A DNA stretch of 64,000 bases from Ilyomonas sp965277535 (GCA_965277535.1 OZ255825.1:3100001-3164000), one strand, 5' to 3'. Shown: positions 9,059-17,702, counted from the first letter of the stretch. Numbers and translations: made by a program. Notes: generated from the letters alone by a model not told the origin.

Positions 9059-9814
9059 ATGCCCGCAGTTAAAGAATTTTCAGTGGAAGAAAAATTAGCT
9101 TCCTTAATAAAATTGCAAAAAATAGATTCTAAATTAGATCAAATACAAATTTTAAAAGGTGAGCTTCCCATGGAAGTAAGCGATTTGGAAGATGAAATAC
9201 AAGGCTTAACCAGCCGCAAGAACCGCATAGAAGAAGAAATCAATGGCATCAACGATTTCATGGAACAAAAAAGAAATGCGATAAAAGAAGCAGCCGAACT
9301 GGTGAAGAAGTATGAAAAGCAGAGCGAAGCCGTAAAAAACAACCGTGAGTTTGAAGCCATCAATAAAGAAGTTGAGATGCAGCAACTGGAAGGCAAACTG
9401 GCTGAAAAACACATTCGGGATGCCAACGAAGAGTTAGCCGAAAAAGCACGCCAATTGGAAAATGCTAACAAGCAAATCGAAAATAAAGAAGTGTTGCTGA
9501 ACAACAAAAAAAGCGATTTGCAAAAGATAATCACCGAAACGGAAAAAGAAGAAGGGCACTTCGACGACCTCGCGCAGGATGCCCGCAAAGGCATGGATGA
9601 AAGACTGTTGTATTCATACGATCGCATTCGCAAAAGCTATCGCAACGGACTGGCAGTTGTGCCGGTTGACCGTGATGCCTGTGGTGGTTGTTACAACGCC
9701 ATTCCACCGCAAAAACAAAGCGAAATCAAACAGCGCAAAAAAGTGATGGTTTGCGAAAACTGTGGTCGTATTCTGGTGGACGATGATTTGAATAATGTGG
9801 TAGAAACTGACTAA
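9059..9814 (+). CDS. Coiled-coil protein with C4 zinc ribbon
   Basis: A protein of 251 residues. Residues 10-190 are a long, highly charged coiled coil rich in E, K and Q. The C-terminus carries two CxxC knuckles (CGGC and CENC, within about 205-235) forming a C4 zinc ribbon. This matches the conserved family often annotated as zinc ribbon domain-containing protein next to Nif3-like genes. No enzymatic activity is established for it. It ends in front of a strong terminator, so it closes the Nif3-like operon. Confidence 0.85.
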   Translation: MPAVKEFSVEEKLASLIKLQKIDSKLDQIQILKGELPMEVSDLEDEIQGLTSRKNRIEEEINGINDFMEQKRNAIKEAAELVKKYEKQSEAVKNNREFEAINKEVEMQQLEGKLAEKHIRDANEELAEKARQLENANKQIENKEVLLNNKKSDLQKIITETEKEEGHFDDLAQDARKGMDERLLYSYDRIRKSYRNGLAVVPVDRDACGGCYNAIPPQKQSEIKQRKKVMVCENCGRILVDDDLNNVVETD

Positions 9815-9840
9815 TAGCAATTCAGTAAAATAAATTAACA

Positions 9841-9866
9841 AGGGTGCAATTGCACCCTTTGTTTTT
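9841..9866 (+). terminator. Intrinsic terminator after the zinc-ribbon gene
   Basis: A perfect 18-base palindrome (AGGGTGCAATTGCACCCT) is followed by TTGTTTTT. The upstream ATG that would extend the next gene lies inside this hairpin, which argues that the real start of that gene is downstream. Confidence 0.85.
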
Positions 9867-9882
9867 ACTAAGAAATGAAGTA

Positions 9883-11370
9883 ATGAAACAAGCCGTTTTT
9901 GTTGTTGTATTCTTGTTGCTTTTCTTTTTTGGTTTTGCACAAAAAGTGTATGATTTCACTCCCGTTTGTAAAGAGGCTTATCAAAACATTACCAGCCTCA
10001 AACTCAGCACTGGTGAGCGTTTGATAGAAGAAGCCAGAAAGCAAAACAGCAACAACCTGATTCCTGATTTGTTACAGAGCTACATTGATTTCTTCGTTGT
10101 TTTTTTTAATGAAGACCCGGCCGAATACAAAGCCAGAAAAGGTGCTATTGAAGATAGGATTGACAACTTTAAAGATGGCGATGAAAGCTCGCCTTACTAC
10201 AATTATTGTCTTGGCGTTGCTTACCTGCACAAGGCGATGATTGCTATCAAATTTAATGAGCGGTTCACGGCTTTTTTTGCGTTTAAAAAAGCGTTTTCGT
10301 ACATCAAAGACAACAGGAAACAGTACCCGAATTTTTTACCCGATAACATGGTGTATGCGCCTATGCAGGTGCTTGCCGGTTTGATACCCAACAGCTACAA
10401 AGGCATTGCAGCGTTTTTGGGAATCAAAGGCTCGGTAAGTGGTGGAATGCAGATGCTGCGCGCCTTTGTAAACAGCAGCGATTCGTCGGCGCAGTTCTTT
10501 TTTAATGAAGCGGCTTTCTATTATTGCTATCTCCTTTTTTACATTCAAAATAAACCTGATGAAGCGTTCGCGTTCATCAAACAAAAAAAATTGGATGTGG
10601 TAAACAATCATTTGTTTGCTTACATGACGGCAAATCTTGCCTTAAATAATAAGCAGGCAGAATGGGCAAAAAGCATTATCCTTAACCGCAATCCTTCGCC
10701 CGATTACATGAACATTCCGATGTGGAATTACGAGCTGGCTTTCATAAAAATGGATCATCTGGAACTGGCAGAAGCAGCCGCCTTTTTTGAAACGTTTCTT
10801 CGCACGTTCAAAGGAAATTTTTATGTAAAAGATGCCTGTCAAAAATTGAGTTGGTGTTATTATTTAATGGGCAATACGGCGGCTGCAAACAAAGCGATGC
10901 AGACTTTATTGCAACGTGGTAACACCGTTTCAGATGCCGACAAACAGGCGCAACGTGAAGCAAAAAAAGGTGCATTTCCAAACCCTTTGTTGTTAAAAGC
11001 GAGATTGCTAAATGACGGTGGTTATAACAAAGAAGCACTGGCAATGTTGATAGGAAAAACAACAAACGATTTTACAAAGCCGGAAGAGAAATTAGAGTTC
11101 AATTATCGTGTGGCTCGTATTTATGATGATATGGAAAGAGATGATGAAGCCATTGCTGCCTACCGCGCTGCCATTGCATTAGGCAGAAACAGCACTGAGT
11201 ATTTTGCTGCACGTGCGGCTTTGCAAATTGGTGGCATTTATGAGCGAAGAGGAAACAAAGAAGAGGCGATAAAATATTACCAGGAATGTATTGATATGGG
11301 CGATCATGATTATAAAGATTCGATTGACCAAAAAGCAAAAGCAGGCATTGCGAGATGCAAAGGAGAATAA
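9883..11370 (+). CDS. Secreted TPR-repeat protein
   Basis: A protein of 495 residues from the ATG at 9883, which gives a clean signal peptide (MKQAVFVVVFLLLFFFGFAQ). A start 39 bases upstream would fall inside the terminator stem and is unlikely. Degenerate tetratricopeptide helices run through the mature protein, clearest near the C-terminus (EEKLEFNYRVARIYDDMERD, then NKEEAIKYYQECIDMGDHDY). The family is a periplasmic or surface-exposed TPR scaffold of Bacteroidota; no catalytic motif is seen. Its specific partner is unknown. Confidence 0.8.
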   Translation: MKQAVFVVVFLLLFFFGFAQKVYDFTPVCKEAYQNITSLKLSTGERLIEEARKQNSNNLIPDLLQSYIDFFVVFFNEDPAEYKARKGAIEDRIDNFKDGDESSPYYNYCLGVAYLHKAMIAIKFNERFTAFFAFKKAFSYIKDNRKQYPNFLPDNMVYAPMQVLAGLIPNSYKGIAAFLGIKGSVSGGMQMLRAFVNSSDSSAQFFFNEAAFYYCYLLFYIQNKPDEAFAFIKQKKLDVVNNHLFAYMTANLALNNKQAEWAKSIILNRNPSPDYMNIPMWNYELAFIKMDHLELAEAAAFFETFLRTFKGNFYVKDACQKLSWCYYLMGNTAAANKAMQTLLQRGNTVSDADKQAQREAKKGAFPNPLLLKARLLNDGGYNKEALAMLIGKTTNDFTKPEEKLEFNYRVARIYDDMERDDEAIAAYRAAIALGRNSTEYFAARAALQIGGIYERRGNKEEAIKYYQECIDMGDHDYKDSIDQKAKAGIARCKGE

Positions 11371-11562
11371 GAATGAAGAACCAAGAGCCAAGATACAAGG
11401 AACAAGGCGCAAGATTCAAGTTTAAAAAACAAGCAAAACCAAACGATTCACTATTTACCACTTGTAGCTTGAGCCTTGAACCTTGGTTCCTGATTCTTCA
11501 TTCTTGAACCTTGTCTCTTGAATCTTGCTTCTTATCTTTAACCCGTTTTATTTTCATAACAC
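11371..11562. repeat. CAAG/CTTG low-complexity intergenic tract
   Basis: The gap contains degenerate direct repeats of the type CCAAGA, TACAAGGAACAAG, GATTCAAG, then the same words on the other strand (GAACCTTG, CTTGAATCTTG), giving an imperfect fold-back around 11450. Related tracts lie at 12475-12612 and 34470-34540. The gap also contains the start region of cysK; no ORF is supported in it. Confidence 0.6.
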
Positions 11563-12474
11563 ATGAAAGCACAAAACATATTGGAATTGATTGGCAACAC
11601 GCCGCATGTTCGCGTTAATAAACTGTTCCCCCCTAACATTGAAGTATGGACGAAATTGGAACGCGCCAACCCTGGCGGCAGCATTAAAGACCGCATTGCA
11701 CTGGCGATGGTGGAAGATGCCGAACGCAAAGGTATTCTTACAAAAGAGAGCACCATCATCGAACCTACATCGGGCAACACAGGCATTGGTTTGGCCCTGG
11801 TGGCTGCGGTAAAAGGATATAAACTGATATTGGTAATGCCGGAAAGCATGAGCATAGAAAGAAGAAAATTAATGAGCGCTTATGGTGCCTCGTTTGAATT
11901 GACGCCACGCGAAAAGGGCATGAAAGGAGCAATAGAAAGAGCAAAAGAAATGGTGGCTTCTATACCTGGTGCGTGGATGCCGCAGCAGTTTGACAATCCC
12001 GCCAATGTTGATATACACATAAAAACAACAGCTGAAGAAATTTTAAAAGATTTTCCTGAAGGCTTTGATTATTTGATAACGGCTGTGGGCACCGGCGGTC
12101 ATATCACCGGCGTAGGAAGAATTTTAAAGCAGCATTTTCCGGCCATAAAAATTTTTGCAGTAGAGCCGGAATTATCGCCCGTTATCAGTGGCGGCACAGC
12201 TGGTCCGCATCCGATTCAGGGCATTGGCGCAGGTTTTATTCCGCATAATTTAGACACCTCAGTTTTGGACGGCGTTATTCAAATTAACAAAGAAGAATCG
12301 TTTGAATATACCAAACGTGCCGCGATGGAAGAAGGCGTATTTGGCGGCATTTCAAGCGGCGCAACGCTGGCGGCTTTGGCTAAAAAATTACCTGACATCA
12401 AAGAAGGCAGCCGCGTGCTGTTGTTTAACTATGATACCGGCGAACGATATTTAAGTATTGAAGGATTGTATTGA
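11563..12474 (+). CDS. cysK: Cysteine synthase (O-acetylserine sulfhydrylase)
   Basis: A protein of 303 residues. It makes L-cysteine from O-acetyl-L-serine and sulfide with pyridoxal phosphate. Visible motifs are NPGGSIKDR with the PLP lysine at about 42, PTSGNTGIG near 68-76 (phosphate and substrate loop), VGTGGHITGVGR near 173-184, and FGGISSGA near the C-terminus. The start MKAQNILELIGNTPHVRV is typical. The length fits CysK; the close relative CysM cannot be excluded from sequence alone. It stands alone between two repeat tracts. Confidence 0.9.
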   Translation: MKAQNILELIGNTPHVRVNKLFPPNIEVWTKLERANPGGSIKDRIALAMVEDAERKGILTKESTIIEPTSGNTGIGLALVAAVKGYKLILVMPESMSIERRKLMSAYGASFELTPREKGMKGAIERAKEMVASIPGAWMPQQFDNPANVDIHIKTTAEEILKDFPEGFDYLITAVGTGGHITGVGRILKQHFPAIKIFAVEPELSPVISGGTAGPHPIQGIGAGFIPHNLDTSVLDGVIQINKEESFEYTKRAAMEEGVFGGISSGATLAALAKKLPDIKEGSRVLLFNYDTGERYLSIEGLY

Positions 12475-12612
12475 AGAAAGCTGCGAGCTATGAGCTGTTA
12501 GCTGCGAGAAGAAGATACAAGAATCAAGATTCAAGTTACAAGGAACAAGAATGAAGTAATCAGTTTGATTACTCACCATTCACTATTCACCACTCACTTT
12601 TTACTATTCACA
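12475..12612. repeat. CAAG tract and CACTATTCAC-type repeat upstream of trxB
   Basis: The first part repeats AAGATACAAG, AATCAAG and TTCAAG words like the tract before cysK. The second part repeats CACCATTCAC, CACTATTCAC and CACCACTCAC up to the trxB ATG. An in-frame ATG at 12565 falls in this repeat and is unlikely to be used. Confidence 0.6.
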
Positions 12613-13566
12613 ATGGAAAACGAAGCAATAGAAAAAACACATTGTTTGATTATCGGTTCAGGTCCGGCGGGATATACGGCAGCGATTTATGCAGCCCGCG
12701 CCAACCTGAAACCCATTTTATACCAGGGCATTCAGCCGGGCGGACAGTTAACCATTACCACCGAAGTAGAAAACTATCCCGGTTATCCGCAAGGCATACA
12801 AGGACCTGAAATGATGATTCATTTTGAAGCGCAGGCAAAGCGCATGGGTGCCGACATTCGCTATGGTTTGGCAACGAAAGTTGACTTCAGCAATGGCACA
12901 CACAAAGTGGAAATTGATGAACACAAATGGATAGAAGCCGATGCAGTAATTATCTCAACTGGTGCCTCTGCCAAGTGGCTGAATATTGAAAGCGAGCAAC
13001 GCTTAAACGGCTATGGTGTAAGCGCCTGTGCTGTGTGCGATGGTTTCTTTTTTCGGGGCAAAGAAGTTGCCATTGTGGGAGCAGGCGATACAGCTTGCGA
13101 AGAAGCCATTTATCTATCTAAATTGGCTACCACTGTTCACATGATTGTACGCAAAGGCGAGAACGGAATGCGTGCCAGCAAAGTGATGCGGGATCGTGTA
13201 AAGAATACCGACAATATAAAAATCTACTGGAACAGCGAAACCGATGAAGTGCTGGGCGATAAAAAAGTAGATGGTGTTCGTATTAAAAATATACAAACGG
13301 GCGAACTGCAAACGGTTCCGGTAAGTGCGTTTTTTGTTGCCATTGGCCATCATCCCAACAGCGATATTTTTAAAGGCATTTTGAACATGGATGAAGCAGG
13401 CTATATTCAAACCATTCCCGGCTCTTCCAAAACCAATATTGAAGGCGTATTTGCAGCGGGGGATGTGCAGGATAAAATTTACCGGCAGGCAGTTACGGCA
13501 GCGGGCAGCGGCTGCATAGCGGCTTTGGATGCTGAACGGTATTTGAGTGAGAAGGGATCGGTGTGA
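12613..13566 (+). CDS. trxB: Thioredoxin reductase (NADPH)
   Basis: A protein of 317 residues from the ATG at 12613 (MENEAIEKTHCLIIGSGPAG); the upstream in-frame start lies in a repeat. It reduces thioredoxin with NADPH and FAD. Motifs: the GSGPAGYTAAIYAARA FAD site near 16-31, the active-site disulphide CAVC near 138-141 followed by DG, the NADPH site GAGDTACEEA near 159-168, and the C-terminal GVFAAGDVQD FAD motif. Length and order are those of the classic low-molecular-weight enzyme. Confidence 0.93.
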   Translation: MENEAIEKTHCLIIGSGPAGYTAAIYAARANLKPILYQGIQPGGQLTITTEVENYPGYPQGIQGPEMMIHFEAQAKRMGADIRYGLATKVDFSNGTHKVEIDEHKWIEADAVIISTGASAKWLNIESEQRLNGYGVSACAVCDGFFFRGKEVAIVGAGDTACEEAIYLSKLATTVHMIVRKGENGMRASKVMRDRVKNTDNIKIYWNSETDEVLGDKKVDGVRIKNIQTGELQTVPVSAFFVAIGHHPNSDIFKGILNMDEAGYIQTIPGSSKTNIEGVFAAGDVQDKIYRQAVTAAGSGCIAALDAERYLSEKGSV

Positions 13567-13720
13567 GAATAAATGATTTAAATAAATGATTAGCACACTT
13601 TGCGTTGATAAATATTTGACACAGCATATGGGAAATAAATGATAGAAAATAAAATTGAAATTGAATTATACAAAATGCAACGCCTAATGCGGTTTCAATA
13701 TCATAAGTATAAACTTTAGT

Positions 13721-14014
13721 ATGAAATATTTTGCTTCGGTTCTATTTCTATTAATTACCATGGTGTCGGCTTGTGAAAAGACAAAGGACGGGCGAATAAT
13801 CGCCAATGGAAAATTCATATTGGGAAGAGTTTGTAGCACTTGGTTAATACAATTAGATAATGGCACAGTTGTACAACCTATCAATTTATCATCTTTACCT
13901 CTAACCATTGTAAATGGTAAAGAGGCCACTATAATATACAAATTGAGTGATTATCAACTTAATATTTGTCTGGAAGCTAAAGCGGCAGATGTGATTAGTA
14001 TTGCTTATAAATAA
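13721..14014 (+). CDS. Small putative lipoprotein, unknown function
   Basis: A protein of 97 residues. It starts MKYFASVLFLLITMVSACEK, a lipoprotein signal with lipobox VSAC. The mature part is a small, mostly beta-predicted domain with two further Cys residues (CSTW and NICLEA) that might form a disulphide. I recognise no family. It lies between trxB and the serine hydrolase with its own gaps, so it may be monocistronic. Confidence 0.65.
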   Translation: MKYFASVLFLLITMVSACEKTKDGRIIANGKFILGRVCSTWLIQLDNGTVVQPINLSSLPLTIVNGKEATIIYKLSDYQLNICLEAKAADVISIAYK

Positions 14015-14077
14015 AATTCGATTCATTGCTGTTTAGTCATACATCACCAAAGAATTAATAAAACCAAACTTGCCAAC

Positions 14078-15322
14078 ATGAAAAAAATTTTCGCTTTTGT
14101 TTTTGCCCTTTTTTTCTTTCTTCAAAGCAACGCGCAACTCACTGCAACTGGACATTCTCTTTCAAAAAAAACAGTTGCGCGTCTTGATAGTTTGTTGCAA
14201 TTGGCATTAGACAGCAACTGGATGGAAGGTGCAGTGGCTTACATTGTGCAGGATGGTAAACCGGTGTACAACAAAGCATTTGGTTTTGCCGATAAAAGCG
14301 CCAATAAAAAAATGCAAACCGATGCTATTTTTCGCATTGCTTCCCAAACCAAAGCCATTACAAGTGTAGCCGCAATGATGTTGTACGATGAAGGCAAACT
14401 CAAATTAACTGATCCCATTTCCAAATACATTCCAGGCTTTGCGCATCCGAAAGTGGTAGCTTCGTTTAACGCGCAAGACAGTTCGTACACAACGGTTCCG
14501 GCAAAAAGAGAAATCACGATACACGATTTATTAACGCATACATCGGGCATTGATTATGCCGGTATTGGTTCTGAAAAAATGAAAGCCATATACGCCAAAG
14601 CTGGCGTGGCGCCTGGCTTTGGCAGTGATACTATGTTGTTGAAAAACATGGTTGATTTGCTGGCAACACAGCCGCTTGTTAACCAGCCCGGCGAAAAGTT
14701 TACATACAGTTTAAGCGTTGATGTATTGGGCAGAATTGTGGAGATTGTTTCGGGAATGCCACTCGATCAATTTTTCAAAACGCGCATTTTTGAACCGATC
14801 GGTATGAACGATACTTATTTTTATTTGCCCAAAAACAAACAGAGCCGGTTGGTGAAAGTATTTACCGTTGACTCAACAGGAAAATTAGTGGAAGTGTCGG
14901 GTCAATTCAAAAAATTTTCCGATTATCCCCTGATACCCAACGGCACTTATTTCGCAGGTGGTGCGGGCTTAAGTTCTACCGTTGCCGATTATGCAAAAGT
15001 CTTACAAATGCTATTACAGGATGGCGAATACAAAGGCAGGCAATTGCTGAAACCGAGTACGGTAAAATTGATGACAAGCAACCAGATTGATACCGTCAGT
15101 TTAGGTAAAGATAAATTTGGTTTGGGCTTCGAAATCAGCACGGCAGCGAATGAGCGGGAAACCGGAATATCGGAAGGCTCCTTTTCGTGGGGCGGTTATT
15201 TCAACACCCTTTATTGGGTTGATCCGAAACGCAACCTGATCGGCGAATTGTTTTTGCAGGAAGCCGCAGTGCCGCATGGTTGGGTAACGAACGATTTCAA
15301 AAAATTGGTTTACAAACCATGA
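14078..15322 (+). CDS. Secreted serine hydrolase of the class C beta-lactamase/DD-peptidase fold
   Basis: A protein of 414 residues with signal peptide MKKIFAFVFALFFFLQSNAQ. The catalytic SxxK motif is SQTK at 89-92 (IASQTKAITS), and YSLS near 206 fits the YxN/YxS second motif. It belongs to the beta-lactamase-related family PF00144, whose members include esterases, DD-peptidases and D-aminopeptidases, so resistance activity should not be assumed. The C-terminal region contains an F-x-x-W-G-G-like block (SFSWGGYFNTLYWVD) typical of the family. Confidence 0.88.
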   Translation: MKKIFAFVFALFFFLQSNAQLTATGHSLSKKTVARLDSLLQLALDSNWMEGAVAYIVQDGKPVYNKAFGFADKSANKKMQTDAIFRIASQTKAITSVAAMMLYDEGKLKLTDPISKYIPGFAHPKVVASFNAQDSSYTTVPAKREITIHDLLTHTSGIDYAGIGSEKMKAIYAKAGVAPGFGSDTMLLKNMVDLLATQPLVNQPGEKFTYSLSVDVLGRIVEIVSGMPLDQFFKTRIFEPIGMNDTYFYLPKNKQSRLVKVFTVDSTGKLVEVSGQFKKFSDYPLIPNGTYFAGGAGLSSTVADYAKVLQMLLQDGEYKGRQLLKPSTVKLMTSNQIDTVSLGKDKFGLGFEISTAANERETGISEGSFSWGGYFNTLYWVDPKRNLIGELFLQEAAVPHGWVTNDFKKLVYKP

Positions 15323-15328
15323 TTTTTT

Positions 15329-15414
15329 GAACCACTAAGTCGTGAAGAAAAGAAGTTACACGAAGTTTATTTTATTCTGAGTGAACCTTTGTGTTCTCTG
15401 TGTCTTTGTGGTTC
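15329..15414. repeat. Imperfect palindrome of the CTTTGTGGTTC family
   Basis: The left arm GAACCACTAAGTCGTGAAG folds on the right arm, which ends CTGTGTCTTTGTGGTTC. The middle reads AGTGAACCTTTGTGTTCTC. A second member lies at 63478-63565. The element fills the gap between the serine hydrolase and folB and could also end transcription. Confidence 0.7.
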
Positions 15415-15441
15415 AATAACTCTTTATTTTAATTTTTCCTT

Positions 15442-15819
15442 ATGCTCACCATACAACTACTCCACCTTCCGTTTTATGCATATCATGGCGTGTATGAAGA
15501 GGAAAAAAAGTTGGGCGGCAAGTATGAAGTAACGGTATTGGTTCGTTATACCGAAGCAAAAATGCCGGTGCTGCACATTGGCGAAACGGTTGATTATGTT
15601 GCTGTGTATAATCTTATTAAACAACACATGCAACAACCACGCGCTTTGTTAGAAACAGTTGCTACCACATTGGCGCAGGATATTTTTTCAACGTTTGGTG
15701 AAGTGGAAGAAGTAAGCGTTGAAATTATTAAAAAACATCCGCCCGTGCCTAATTTTGAAGGCAGTGTGGGTGTGAAATGGGAAGGAAAAAAAACTTCTGA
15801 TAAGAGGATGGATAGCTAA
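15442..15819 (+). CDS. folB: Dihydroneopterin aldolase
   Basis: A protein of 125 residues. FolB converts 7,8-dihydroneopterin to 6-hydroxymethyl-dihydropterin plus glycolaldehyde in folate synthesis. The start (MLTIQLLHLPFYAYHGVYEE) contains the FYAYHGVxxEE block with the conserved substrate-binding glutamate, and ETVDYVAVYNLI is the second conserved block. The C-terminal KKHPPVPNFEGSVGV matches the usual KPxAP...VGV ending. Length is normal for the family. Confidence 0.9.
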   Translation: MLTIQLLHLPFYAYHGVYEEEKKLGGKYEVTVLVRYTEAKMPVLHIGETVDYVAVYNLIKQHMQQPRALLETVATTLAQDIFSTFGEVEEVSVEIIKKHPPVPNFEGSVGVKWEGKKTSDKRMDS

Positions 15820-15909
15820 TAAGGAAATAAAGATGATAGTACACCCATTATTATGAACCCGCAGTTTATAAGAAAAAGAAACGTTTACAAACAGGACAAA
15901 TTTTATAGC

Positions 15910-16671
15910 ATGAGTAAGAAATTATGGATTGGAATGATGGGTTTGTTTTTGCCCATATTTTTATTTGCCCAAAATGCAAATGAGCAGCTGCAAAAAGCAA
16001 ACGATTTGTACAAACAATTCAAAGAGAGCGAAGCGTTGGATGCTTACAAAACTGTTTTATCAACGGATGCCAATAACATGATGGTATTGGTGAAATGTGC
16101 TGAATTAAGCAGTTCACTCGGCAAAAAGCAAAGTGACAAAAGCAGCCGCGATAATTATTATTCCGAAGCCAAACAATACGCCGATAAAGCCTTAGCTGCT
16201 AATCCAAATAGTGCTGATGCTTACTATTTGCAAGCCATGACATATTCCAATCTTTCGCAAACGGAGGATGAAAACAAAAAAATTGTGGAAGATGTAAAAT
16301 TCATCAAAGCCAATGCAGATAAAGGTTTGATGATAAACCCCAATCATGCCATGCTCAATTATATGGCGGGGAAATGGCATTTGGAAATGTTGAGTTTAGC
16401 CTGGTTTAAAAAAGCAGCTTTGAAAACGTTTTATGGAAATGGTTTGCAAAAACCAGATATTGATTCAGCAATTTTTTACATGGAAAAATGTAAAAAGATA
16501 GAGCCATATTTTGTTCAGAATTATCTTGACCTTGCTATAGCATACGAATTAAAAAAGCGTCCGACGGAAGAAATGGATGTGCTCAATCAACTTGTAAAAT
16601 TGCCCAATCGCACACCCGATGATGCTGCCTTAAAAAACGAAGGCAAGAAAATGCTGCAAAGCCTGGAATAG
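15910..16671 (+). CDS. Secreted TPR protein, unknown role
   Basis: A protein of 253 residues from the ATG at 15910, chosen because MSKKLWIGMMGLFLPIFLFA is a good signal peptide; the ATG 57 bases upstream only adds a charged 19-residue tail. The mature part is made of TPR-like helices (ANEQLQKANDLYKQFKESEA, then YADKALAANPNSADAYYLQA, then DLAIAYELKKRPTEEMDVL). It is probably a periplasmic scaffold. It is followed by a long palindrome and a terminator. Confidence 0.75.
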   Translation: MSKKLWIGMMGLFLPIFLFAQNANEQLQKANDLYKQFKESEALDAYKTVLSTDANNMMVLVKCAELSSSLGKKQSDKSSRDNYYSEAKQYADKALAANPNSADAYYLQAMTYSNLSQTEDENKKIVEDVKFIKANADKGLMINPNHAMLNYMAGKWHLEMLSLAWFKKAALKTFYGNGLQKPDIDSAIFYMEKCKKIEPYFVQNYLDLAIAYELKKRPTEEMDVLNQLVKLPNRTPDDAALKNEGKKMLQSLE

Positions 16672-16674
16672 AAT

Positions 16675-16859
16675 AATAGAACACGGATAACACAGACTGC
16701 GTGCACGGATGTTTAGGATTGAATATTGAAGAAGTAAGATTGAATATTCGTGTAAAAACAAACTTCATCATTATCCCATTAATCCCAAATATCCCATTCA
16801 TCCCAGTTCAGACAATCCGGCTAATCCGTGCACGCAGTCCGTGTTATCCGTGTTCTATT
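16675..16859. repeat. Long palindrome of the ATCCGTGTTCTATT family
   Basis: Arms of 36 bases (16675-16710 and 16824-16859) match as an inverted repeat with one mismatch. The right arm contains ATCCGTGTTATCCGTGTTC. The 113-base centre holds its own short repeats (GATTGAATATTG, then ATCCCATTAATCCC, AATATCCCATTCATCCC). A partial right arm recurs at 44909-44922. No ORF crosses it convincingly. Confidence 0.75.
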
Positions 16860-16860
16860 A

Positions 16861-16900
16861 CTCAAAAGGGTTGCAAACTAACGTTTGCAACCCTTTTGAG
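16861..16900. terminator. Bidirectional terminator between the TPR gene and the small membrane gene
   Basis: A perfect 18-bp stem with a TAAC loop; the arm is CTCAAAAGGGTTGCAAAC. It sits between convergent genes (the TPR gene on plus and a small ORF on minus), so it can serve both. Confidence 0.85.
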
Positions 16901-16920
16901 TAACGAAAAAGTTGAATAAA

Positions 16921-17091
16921 TTACATCAGGTTCATCGCCTTGGTAAAATAAGTAACGGTTCCTGGCAAAGCGAGCCAAAAAAACTTACGCGAGCCGCCAA
17001 CATCTGCCAGCATCAGAATTAAAATTGCCAGCCATATAAAGCACCACAACCAGTATTTTGAAGAAGAGGTTCTTGATTCTGTATCAGCCAT
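16921..17091 (-). CDS. Small single-pass membrane protein, 56 residues
   Basis: The ATG at 17089-17091 opens a 56-residue frame: MADTESRTSSSKYWLWCFIW, then a hydrophobic helix to about residue 30, then VGGSRKFFWLALPGTVTYFT and KAMNLM. It has one sure transmembrane helix and perhaps a second hydrophobic patch. A -7 box (TATTTTTG) lies about 17 bases upstream of the ATG and a terminator follows the stop, which together support a real gene. I recognise no family. Confidence 0.65.
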   Translation of the reverse strand: MADTESRTSSSKYWLWCFIWLAILILMLADVGGSRKFFWLALPGTVTYFTKAMNLM

Positions 17092-17107
17092 ATAATTATT
17101 TTTAGTG

Positions 17108-17140
17108 CAAAAATAAAACCAGAAGAAATAAGTGAAGCAA
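17108..17140 (-). promoter_or_regulatory. Candidate Bacteroidota promoter of the 56-residue gene
   Basis: On the minus strand TATTTTTG (17108-17115) matches the -7 consensus TANNTTTG, and TTG at 17138-17140 is a -33 candidate 22 bases upstream. Transcription would start close to the ATG at 17091. Confidence 0.5.
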
Positions 17141-17141
17141 T

Positions 17142-17702
17142 TTATTTATCGGTAAAAGTTTGTTTGTACAATGCCATTGCATCGTTTACAATTTGTATTG
17201 CTTTTTTCTTATCACCAAACTCTTCCACCTTCACGCTTTTGTTTTCAAGCGTTTTGTATTCTTCAAAAAAGTGGCGCATTTCATCAAAAAAATGCTTGGG
17301 CAATTCTTCAATGTTGTTATAGTAATTAATGGAAGGATCGTGCGCTGCCACAGCAATAATTTTATCATCGGCTTCACCGCCATCCATCATTTGCATCACG
17401 CCAATCACTTTAGCTTCTACCAAACACATTGGCGTTATACTGATGAGCGAAAGCACTAAAATATCAAGCGGGTCTTTATCTTCACCGTAAGTGCGCGGAA
17501 TAAAGCCATAGTTAGCCGGATAATAAAACGATGAGTAAATAACGCGGTCTAATTTTAATAAACCCGAAGGTTTGTCAATTTCATATTTGGCGCGCGAGCC
17601 TTGCGGAATTTCAATTACGGCATTTACAACTTCGGGTGCATCTTTGCCATAATCTATTCCATGCCAGGGATGTAGTACATTGGTTGTAATCACGTGTAAC
17701 AA
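17142..17702 (-). CDS. ppa: Inorganic pyrophosphatase (family I)
   Basis: A protein of 186 residues that hydrolyses PPi to two phosphates, driving biosynthesis. Family I motifs are present: EIPQGSRAKYEID near the N-terminus, YPANYGFIPRTYGEDKDPLD with the metal-binding acidic residues, and later DPSINYYNNIEELP. The N-terminal stretch MLHVITTNVLHPWHGIDYGK is normal for Bacteroidota. A -7 box, TACCTTTG on the minus strand (17749-17756), lies about 50 bases upstream of the start. Confidence 0.93.
   Translation of the reverse strand: MLHVITTNVLHPWHGIDYGKDAPEVVNAVIEIPQGSRAKYEIDKPSGLLKLDRVIYSSFYYPANYGFIPRTYGEDKDPLDILVLSLISITPMCLVEAKVIGVMQMMDGGEADDKIIAVAAHDPSINYYNNIEELPKHFFDEMRHFFEEYKTLENKSVKVEEFGDKKKAIQIVNDAMALYKQTFTDK

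Noticed and set aside
9844..9882. Longer start for the TPR gene
   Set aside because: The ATG at 9844 falls in the terminator stem of the previous gene; the ATG at 9883 gives a clean signal peptide.
14078..15322. Beta-lactamase resistance gene
   Set aside because: SxxK and YxS motifs occur across the whole PF00144 serine-hydrolase family; nothing points to antibiotic hydrolysis.
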